From Pelagomonas calceolata (lineage: Eukaryota; Sar; Pelagophyceae; Pelagomonadales; Pelagomonadaceae): a stretch of 64,000 bases of DNA. Below the pieces are notes generated by a model that ran no database searches, had not been told where the DNA came from, and saw only the letters and a program-made list of their open reading frames with translations. The stretch covers positions 62,001-126,000 of the forward strand of contig CAKKNE010000005.1 of the NCBI GenBank assembly GCA_918797485.1, in the 5' to 3' direction. The position numbers and the translations under genes are program-made. Positions 57,057 through 64,000 of this stretch are shown one piece after another (positions within the stretch are counted from its first letter, which is position 1; every line of letters starts with the position of its first letter).

Positions 57057-59608
57057 ATGGCCGCGAGACCCTGGATGGACGACGGCGCGAGCCAGCACTG
57101 CCTGCTCTGCCACCAGGCTTTTAGCTTTACGAACCGGAGGCACCACTGCCGGAGCTGCGCGCGCTTGGTCTGCGGCGCCTGCTCGAGCCGGAGCATGCGT
57201 TTGGAGAGCATCCAGCGGCCCTCGTCCTCAATACGAAATGTAGGGACCCAGCTGGCCAAGACGACGCTGGCCACGGCCGCCTCGATGCTCACCACCACTA
57301 CAAATGAATCGGAGCGCGTCTGCGACGACTGCTGGGCGCGGCTCGGCCGCGGCCGGAGCGCGACGCCGCCGCCTCCATCACATCACGCCGACGATGATGT
57401 AGCGTATGATGCTGAATTGATGGATGTGGCCGCCGACGGTATCAGAAACATAGCTCTGGAAGTACGGGCGCCCGACGGCCGCGTGCTCAGCGACGGGAAT
57501 TCGTTCAGTATGACATTGCCATCATCAACGCGCGTCGCGGGCGCCTACGTCATTGTTACGGCTCGTGATAAGTCCAAGTCGTCGGCAGTGAGGGACGACG
57601 TCGTGGGAAGAGGTCGCGTCTTCCTCGAAGAAGGCCAACGACATATCCAGTTGCTGCGCGACGGTGGTGTTAAGGGCACCGTACTGGTCAAAGCGACGCG
57701 GTCCTCGGCGAAGAAACCTCTACAAGTCGCGACGATACCACCTCAACGTCGAAACACATGTGGCCCGTGGCTTTATCAGAGTTGTACCCGCCCGGGACCA
57801 CGGTGCACGACGCCTGTTTTGAGCACATTAATGGTACCATAGTGCCCGCGTCAGAACAAGCTCTGGACGCCTTTGCCGACGTGGACAGAGGGTGCCTCAT
57901 AGTCACGTCGCACCGTTTTTTGCACGTGGCTCATACGTTAGATGTTATTAGTGTGCCGCACGCGTCCATCTTAAATGTGGAGGTCGTCCAGCGCGACGAC
58001 GCGTTGGTGCTGGTGCTGACGACGCGGTCCTATAAATCAATAACGTTCTCGTCGGCAGCGCCACCAATCGCGACTGGAGCTGGTGCCGCTCCGAGTGGCA
58101 GTGGCGCGTCGGCGAGGACCGCTTCTATGCGAGGCCGGAGGCTGTTGTGATCTGCGTGGAAATCAAATTTTGGACGCCCCACGCCATCGATGCGATGTTG
58201 TCTCCGTAGTAACCTAGCTCACTGGTTGATTTTCACACAGGTTGTGACGGCGGATCACGACGATAATGACGATGAAGATGAGGACACGGAGCTGCTCTCG
58301 AGGCTCGGCCTGAATGATCTCGACGACCGCGCATTGAGACGGAATCGGCTGAAGCGCTTCATCGAACCTCAGAAGGAGCGGGCGCCGTCACAAAGCGGCG
58401 CCGACGTCGACCTAGGAGCAGAGTTCGCCAGGCAGGGCGTGGCCACCGACGCGCGCTGGCGCTTTACGCAAGCGAATTCGAGTTATGACCTTTGTGCTAC
58501 GTATCCTCCTCTGCTCATCGTGCCGGCGGCGTTGAGCGACGCCCGACTCAAGGAAGGGTCCAGATGGCGGTCCAAGCGGCGCGTACCTGTCTTGACCTGG
58601 TACGATCGAGCTAGTGGTGCGGCCTTAATACGAGCATCCCAACCAAAGTCCGGCATCACGGGCGCTCATGTGGATGACGCCGCTCTCCTCCATGTGCGCG
58701 CGGCCGCCGCGCGGAGCCGCGGCGCCGTCGCGGCGCGCTTGGACGACCCGACGGCTTTTGATGATGAGGAAGGTTTTGCGAATAGTTCGCCGTACAAATC
58801 CACGACGGCGCCGATCTTGCGCATCTGCGACTGTCGTTCTATTGTAGCGGCCAAGGCGAACCAATTGGCCGGCCGGGGCCACGAGACTACCTCCAAATTA
58901 GGTGGTTCGAGGGCCGCGACGCTCGAGTTTCTGGATCTGGAGAACTTCCACGTCATTCGCAACGCCAAGAAACGGTTGTCAGAAGCTTCGACCTTGGAGG
59001 ACTACTACCGCGCGTTGCACGAATCGCGCTGGCCCGTCTACGTCCAAGCACTAATTAGTGCAGCGAAGGTCGTCGCGGATCATTTGGACAGAGGCGATCC
59101 TTGTTTTGTGCACTGTAGCGACGGCTGGGACCGCACGCCGCAAGTGTGTGCTTTGGCTCAAATAATAGTGGATCCCTACTTTCGAACAATAAAAGGCTTC
59201 GCCGTGCTCATAGAAAAGGACTTCTGCGCCTTCGGCCACCCCTTCGCAATGAGAAGTGGATCGAAGGGCGAGGGCGAAGCCGGTCCGGTCTTCGACCAGT
59301 TCCTGGAGTGCGTGCAGTCGCTGCGGCGGGGCGCGCCGGCGTCCTTCGAGTTCACTGAATCATTACTGGCGTTGCTCAAAGAACACGTGTATTCGCGGTT
59401 CTTCGGGAACTTTCTGAGGGACTCGGATGCGGAGAGGTGTGGAGACGACGCCGTGAGTGTGTGGAGGGTGGTTGAAAGTGATCCGGGGCGCTTTTCTTCG
59501 CCGGTCTACGACTCTTCTGCGAGTAGAAGGCTCCCGGTCCTCTCGAAACCGTCGGCGGATGTTGAACTAGAGCTGTTGAGGGCGCGTATACGGGCGCTCG
59601 AGAAATGA
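57057..59608 (+). CDS. FYVE-GRAM-myotubularin phosphoinositide phosphatase
   Basis: ATG 57057. A FYVE finger at residues 10-90: HCLLCHQAFSFTNRRHHCRS (with the PI3P-binding RHHCR), then CARLVCGACSSRSMRL and ERVCDDCWARLG. A GRAM/PH-like part follows (TMWPVALSELYPPGTTVHDA; RGCLIVTSHRFLHVAHTLDV). The myotubularin core has RWPVYVQALISAAKVVADHL and the catalytic loop VHCSDGWDRTPQVCALAQII (CSDGWDR), then KGFAVLIEKDFCAFGHPFA. Such enzymes remove the 3-phosphate from PI3P and PI(3,5)P2 on endosomes. Two one-base deletions break the GRAM part (about 57755 and about 58065; the second restores NRDWSWCRSEWQW). An introner (58144-58240) follows GEDRFYARPEA. The FYVE at the N-terminus is less common than at the C-terminus. 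Confidence 0.85.
58144..58240 (+). mobile_element. Introner element (97 bp intron) with TIRs and target duplication
   Basis: Ends CTGCGTGGAAATCAA and TTGATTTTCACACAG. GTTGTGAT (left) and GTTGTGAC (right) are the target copies; the left gives the donor. Interior has CACGCCATCGATGCGATG. Confidence 0.9.
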
Positions 59609-59623
59609 CTGTTGTGTCTAAGT

Positions 59624-60087
59624 TTATTTGTCTTTATCCTCTTCCGAGTCGGAACTACTAATACTCCCCGCATGAAAATGGCTGTGGTCGTGGTCCTCGT
59701 CGTCCGAATCGGGCTCGGGCAGCTGCATGATGGACTCGGAGTAGGCGCTCATGGCCGCGAGCGCGACCTGCGCGTGGTACTCTCGCGCCGCGGCGACGGC
59801 GCCGAGCGTCCCGCGTCCACGCCATCGACGCGATCTCGGCCTCCGCGCCGTCGACGCGATATTCGTGGATAGAAGACGCCGCCGCAGACGCCGACGGCGT
59901 AGAGCCCGAACGCGCCGAGGAGCGCCAGGCACGCCCGCTCGATGCTCCGGTGGCCCGCGTACCTGGCGCCGCCGAACGTCACAATAACAGCGACGAGGCC
60001 GTAGGTTGTAATCTGGTCCCGCCGTGCCCGCCGCGCCTCGTCCTCGCGCCTTATCCGCGCCATCATCCGGGTCTCGCGGTCGCTCAT
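59624..60087 (-). CDS. Small two-pass membrane protein, two exons
   Basis: Exons 60087-59878 and 59767-59624 give 117 residues. MSDRETRMMARIRREDEARR is a charged start, then two helices: QITTYGLVAVIVTFGGARYA and RACLALLGAFGLYAVGVCGG. Exon 2 is VALAAMSAYSESIMQLPEPD then an acidic/His tail (SDDEDHDHSHFHAGSISSSD). The 110 bp intron holds GATCGCGTCGATGGCGTGG. No known family. Shares a divergent promoter region (palindrome 60262-60284) with the oxygenase gene. Confidence 0.6.
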
Positions 60088-60261
60088 GATTGTTGCAGTC
60101 TTGTGAGAGCAGTCTGGCAGAGTGCTGTGTTGAGCCCTGTGGTCAAGCACCCGAGTTGTTGATGCTTGTGCAGCTTGGTGCGCTGCAATGCAGCACTATC
60201 GAAATTCTACTGTGCGTATATATGCTGTAACAAGCGTGCACGCGCGCCGAGCTGGCAGCTT

Positions 60262-60284
60262 GCTAGCGGCGTAAGGCCACTAGG
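60262..60284. promoter_or_regulatory. CTAG palindrome element, copy 12 (divergent pair)
   Basis: GCTAGCGGC then GTAAGGCCACTAGG. Between the small membrane protein (minus) and the 2OG oxygenase (plus). Confidence 0.6.
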
Positions 60285-60512
60285 AAGCCAGACGTACAAC
60301 AGCAACCGCACTAGCGCAACGCACAAGTGCTATAGCTAAAGGCTGACCAGCATAAAGAGACATTTCAACCCACCTTTCGACGGGTCCTTGCTGCGCACCG
60401 ATCCACGCGGCAGCCGAGTTCACTCTCCTCAAATACCAGGCTCTTTCGGACGCGCCGCCCGACGCGAAGCGGCGCCAGCTCACGCCATCGACGCGACCGC
60501 GTACCATCCGAG

Positions 60513-61549
60513 ATGATCACACGGTGGCTCTTGACAGCACTCCTGCTCCGGCCCGCAACCGGCCTCGCCAAGGGCGGCTTCGCGGCAACCAAGCCGAAGA
60601 AAAAAACCAAGAAGGCCCCGAAGGCCCCGAAGCCCCTGGAGCCCCTGCCGCCGGGCCTGGACGGCGTCCCTCCCGTCTCGAGGTTCGAAGTCCTCAACGC
60701 TGATGGCATAAAACCGCAGTTCACGGGAGCCTTCCTCATAGAGGACGAATCGGTAGCCGACGACCTCGTGAAGGAGTTTCATGGGAGGCCCCAGCTCCGA
60801 GGCATGGTCTCGAACGCGGCGAACGGCGAGCCCGTCGTCGACACGTCCGTGAAGGACTCGCTGGAGATGTCCTTTCCCGCGAACGATCCCTCTATTGCTT
60901 GGAGAAGGTATCTGCTCTCACTCAAAGCGGCCATGGGTCTTTATCTCGAGGACTACCCGTATGCCGGGGCTTATGGAGCGTTCTCCATCACGGGACGGAC
61001 GAACGTCCAACTGTATCCGCCTTCAGGGGGCTACAAGACGTTTCACACCGAGCGCACGGGCCGGGGCGAACCCGAAGGCAGTCGTCATTTGGTGTTCATG
61101 ACCTATCTAAATGATGTCACTGATGCCGGTGCCGACGCGGCGTCTTCACTGAATCTTGAACGTGACGTGGACATTGGCCCTTGCGCCATCTTCATGAATC
61201 GTCTCCATCTTCCGATGAAGTGAGTGGTCGCTTTTCGGATTTTGAGTCTCTGGAAGACGTCGGGGCCGTCGCGGCATGTCGGAGAGCACGCGGTCGCGTC
61301 GATGGCGTCGCGACTGCGTCGTTCCCGCGCAGGTGGGACGGAGTTCTGCCACCAGAACCTGATCGTGCAGCCGAAGAAGGGCTTGACTCTGATTTGGCCG
61401 GCCGATTGGACGTTCACGCACCGCGGCGTGCCGTCGCCGACGCAGGAGAAGATCATCACTACCGGGTGGTCGCGTGCTGCGTTTAGAAATCAATTGCAAC
61501 GCGATTGGGACTCACTGGTTGATTTCCGCACAGGTTCAATTTCACGTAG
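60513..61549 (+). CDS. 2-oxoglutarate/Fe(II) oxygenase (prolyl-4-hydroxylase-like)
   Basis: Exons 60513-61128, 61333-61468 and 61534-61549 give 255 residues. MITRWLLTALLLRPATGLAK is a signal peptide, so the enzyme enters the secretory route or plastid. The double-stranded beta-helix is visible: TNVQLYPPSGGYKTFHTERT (iron His plus acid region), HLVFMTYLNDVTDAGGTEFC (after splicing), HQNLIVQPKKGLTLIWPADW and FTHRGVPSPTQEKIITTGWF, the last with the distal iron His and the oxoglutarate-binding basic residue. Likely a peptide hydroxylase; substrate unknown. Intron 1 is 204 bp, intron 2 is an introner whose removal ends the protein at GWFNFT. Ends 33 bp from the convergent Lys-rich gene. Confidence 0.85.
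61469..61533 (+). mobile_element. Introner element (65 bp intron), older copy
   Basis: Left end GCGTTTAGAAATCAATT and right end GGTTGATTTCCGCACAG are decayed forms of the inverted ends at 42436. No clear target duplication remains. Splice TGG/TTCAATTTC keeps the 2OG frame. Confidence 0.75.
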
Positions 61550-61582
61550 TCTTCGCGAGTAAATATACTGTCCTTAAGACTG

Positions 61583-62132
61583 CTACTTCTTTTTCTTGCG
61601 GGCGGGCGACTTCCTCTTGGCGGGCGACTTCTTGGCGGTCGGTTTCTTCGCGGGCCTGCGCCGGGGTTTCGCGTGGCGCCGCGGCGACGGCGCGGCGGTG
61701 GACGCCGGGCTCGCACGACTTCTTGGCGGCGGGCTTAGCCGCGGGTTTCCGGGCCGCGGGTTTCGCGACGGTCTTCTTTTTCACCGGAGATTTGGCTGCG
61801 GGCTTGCGCGCCGGCTTCTTCGCGGGCCTGCGTCGGGGACCGGTCGACGCCATCGATGCGACGACAATCGCGCCACGGACGCCGAGCTCGTACGACTTCT
61901 TGGCCGCCGGCTTCTTCTTTTTGGCGGCGGCCGGGGGCCCGCTGCCCGATCCCGCGCGGAGCCGCGCCAGATCGTCGCGGCTCGCCTTGTCGATGGGCTC
62001 CTCGTAACTCTTGAACTTCGACGCTTCGTACTTGAAGTACAGCTTCTTCGAGTCGCTGCGCGCGATGTAGCCCGGGTACCAGGTGCCGTTCACCTCGTAG
62101 TCGACCGAATCTCCTACGACCCATTTGACCAT
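61583..62132 (-). CDS. Tudor-like domain with histone H1-like Lys-rich tail, three exons
   Basis: Exons 62132-61894, 61827-61717, 61655-61583 splice to 140 residues. The N-terminus (MVKWVVGDSVDYEVNGTWYP, GYIARSDSKKLYFKYEAS) is a small beta-barrel of Tudor/Agenet type with the aromatic WYPG.I loop, which may read methylated Lys or Arg. The tail is repeats of KKPA/KSP (AKKPARKPAAKSPVKKKTVA; SPAKKPTAKKSPAKRKSPAR) like H1 or HMG tails and would bind DNA. Introns of 66 and 61 bp follow the same AAGAAGTC and precede the same GCCCGCGAAGAA, so the intron and repeat probably multiplied together. Chromatin role inferred. Confidence 0.75.
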
Positions 62133-62365
62133 GGCTGTGCTTTCTTCAGGCGTAGCACTTGCCTCCGATGATTCGTTCGCCCCGATTTTGCAAATCGGAG
62201 CAGGCTGAGAGCAGCCTCTCTGGTGCTCGATTGGTGGGCGTCGGGCAAATGTGCAGCGCGCGCAGCTAGCTGGGATACGCGTGGGCACAAATAATAGGCT
62301 TTTAGCCGCCTGGACGACCGCTGGGCCAGCGATCAGAGCCAAAAAAAAGAGGCGCCGAGGTCGGA

Positions 62366-62388
62366 ACTAGCGAATGTAACACACTAGG
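62366..62388. promoter_or_regulatory. CTAG palindrome element, copy 13 (divergent pair)
   Basis: ACTAGCGAATGTAACA then CACTAGG, between the Tudor/H1-like gene (minus) and the DEAD-box gene (plus). Confidence 0.55.
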
Positions 62389-62580
62389 AAGCTCTCCGAC
62401 TCTGTGTTCAGTGGGCGATACGCGTGCGTGGACGCCTCTGGCTGCCGCAGAATCGCTTCAGGCTACACCCACGCCGTCACCGAGCGCTGCTCCGGTTTGT
62501 GGCAATAACGCGAGCGTGGCTGCTTAGGCTGCACTTGCTACACCCAGCCTCAAACGCCGCCGCAGCGAAGGACGGACAAA

Positions 62581-64000
62581 ATGGCGCAGCAGTCCTTCGC
62601 CGCCCTCCGCCCGACGCTCAGTCAAGCAACGTTAGCCTGTCTACGAGATGACTTCCACTTTTCAACAATGACGCCGGTCCAGGCCGCCTCATTACCTCTC
62701 CTCTTGACGCAGAAGGACGTCGTCGCCGAAGCAGTGACCGGATCGGGCAAGACGATTGCGTTCGCCGTCGCGGCGGTCGAGGCTACTGCGCGTCTGGAGA
62801 GAGGACCTATTCGTGTTGTCTGCGTTTCTCCAACAAGGGAGCTCGCGGCTCAAACCTCCCGAGTCTTCGCCACGCTGTGCAAAGCGCATTCACTCAACAG
62901 CGAGTTGATCACGGGCGGTTCAACAGTGGAGGCGCCGGAACGATGCGATATACTAATAGCGACGCCCGGTAGACTTGATGACTTACTGTCAAGAGCAATC
63001 CTAGACGTTTCCGGTGTTGAATTACTCATTCTAGATGAGGCTGATGTCTTGTTAGAGCTGGGGTTTGCCTTACAGATCGATCGCATCATGAAACGCTTAC
63101 CTCGACAAAGAAGGACGTGTCTCTTCTCGGCAACGCAAACGCGAGCAGTCCGCGACTTGGCGAGGGCGGGATTGAGGAACCCCGCTTCTGTCTCGGTCAA
63201 GGTCAACTCTGGATCTGAGACGGGCAAGACGCCCACAGAATTAGTTTCGCAGCACGTCATTTGTCGCGCCGAGGACAAGCTACGATGTGCCCTGGACTTA
63301 CTCAAAACAGCGAGGAAGTCGTTAGTGTTCTTCGACTCCTGCGCCGCCGTAGACTTTTTTGGAAGGGCTCTCAAAGCCGCGAACGTGGCGGAACGGGGCC
63401 TCCCTATCATAAACGCGTTGCACGGGAAAATGGCGCCAAAAAAGAGGAGGGCCGTCTGGGCCCAGTTCCGCGAATGTACTTCCGAGAGGGTCGCGCTGCT
63501 GTGCACGGACGTCGCGGCGCGGGGCCTCGACGTGGACGACGTCGACCTCGTGATCCAAGTCGACGCGCCGCAAAAACCCGACACTTTTGTCCATCGCGCG
63601 GGGCGGACGGCGCGGGCTGGTCGTAGTGGCAGGGCGGTTTTACTACTAGAGCCCCACGAGGACGCGTACCCGGAGTTGTTGAGACTGCGGGGGGCCGCTA
63701 CTACGTCTGTAGAAGTTGAGGTGACAGGTGCTGATGAGTTGAGAACATCTCTGGAAGAAGCGTGCATCAAAGATCGAGCCATCCTCGAGAAGGGCACGAT
63801 CGCCTTCACTAGTCATGTGCGAGCGTACTTGGAGCACCGGCTGCCGTACATCTTTCGGTGGGAGAAGCTAGACGTCGGTCAGTGAGTCAGCGTCCGTTCT
63901 GAACTTTTCAGTTGCGTCGACGGCGCGCCGCGCCGCCTCGACGCCGTCTTCATGATCACGCGAGAGCCGTGGCCGTGTCGCGACGCTGTCGTTCACGCAC
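62581..64000 (+). CDS. DEAD-box RNA helicase, Spb4/DDX55-like (runs past right edge)
   Basis: ATG 62581. All DEAD-box motifs are present: SFAALRPTLSQATL with FSTMTPVQAASLPLL (Q motif), AVTGSGKT, SPTRELA, ATPGRLDDLL, DEADVLLELGF, SATQTRAV, VFFDSCAAVDFF, HGKMAPKKRR, CTDVAARGLDVDDVDLVIQ and HRAGRTARAGRSG. After YLEHRLPYIFRWEKLDVG the frame meets TGA, but GTCAGTGAGT at 63878 is a strong donor at the point where Spb4 proteins continue into a C-terminal extension. So exon 1 probably ends at 63877 and the gene continues past 64000; a shorter form would stop at 63885. Spb4/DDX55 acts in assembly of the 60S ribosome. Confidence 0.85.

Noticed and set aside
1-64000. Bacterial operon, prophage or defence-island interpretation
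   Set aside because: Spliced genes, CCT5, Snf7, FYVE-myotubularin and plastid leaders all show a eukaryotic nuclear locus.

Overview
This window is a dense, GC-rich eukaryotic nuclear locus. Genes lie on both strands and are often only tens of bases apart. Many are split by very short introns (46-253 bp) that resemble mobile 'introner' elements. Several proteins start with a secretory signal followed by a plastid-type leader, as in algae with secondary plastids. The mixture of introners with terminal inverted repeats and target duplications, ankyrin/MYND/TPR family genes and plastid leaders suggests a stramenopile alga close to the pelagophyte Aureococcus. That assignment is inference; no rRNA or organelle marker is present to prove it.

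Layout. 1-5.1 kb: end of a SAM-domain gene, an Snf7/CHMP4 ESCRT-III gene, an ankyrin gene and a leader-bearing FAD oxidoreductase. 5.3-10.4 kb: a TPR-tail/SUMO-like remnant, a TIP41-WD40 fusion gene, and two truncated tandem copies of its first exon. 10.4-12.3 kb: gene-poor, with tRNA-like halves in reversed order. 12.3-20.7 kb: a plastid-type membrane protein, an ARM/HEAT-like protein, a TSUP (TauE/SafE) transporter, three related coiled-coil proteins, a b561-like membrane protein and a MYND fragment. 20.7-22.4 kb: gene-poor. 22.4-30.1 kb: an intron-riddled gene, an unknown secreted protein, a SAP-domain protein, and a duplicated chimera of two upstream genes. 30.1-34.7 kb: decayed, repeat-rich DNA with a second reversed tRNA (Asp). 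34.7-52.2 kb: a La/RRM/cold-shock protein, an ankyrin gene, a small Pro-rich gene, an HNH-UvrD helicase, a prenylated-type dual-specificity phosphatase, a leader-bearing polyproline protein, a DUF1295-like membrane enzyme, MYND and WW proteins, a RING-RING-ZZ E3, an OB-fold-like protein and a histidine phosphatase. 52.5-64 kb: a second histidine phosphatase, a small membrane protein, CCT5 chaperonin, an ankyrin gene, a FYVE-GRAM-myotubularin phosphatase, a small membrane protein, a 2OG-Fe(II) oxygenase, a chromatin-type Lys-rich protein and an Spb4/DDX55-like helicase that runs off the right edge.

Three signals run across the genes. (1) A 22-26 bp palindromic element (core GTAAGACACTAGC) occurs 13 times, always in a 5' intergenic region and often between divergent genes. 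(2) Introns carry either GTGGAAATCAA/TTGATTTCCAC inverted ends with 7-9 bp target duplications, or an internal CGCCATCGMCGCGAC module. (3) At least eight conserved reading frames each need exactly one extra base to be restored, which points to assembly deletions or, less likely, real frameshifting. Genes are mostly housekeeping and membrane-trafficking functions with no operon-like logic. The novelty is in gene fusions, intron birth, the promoter palindrome and tRNA gene architecture.
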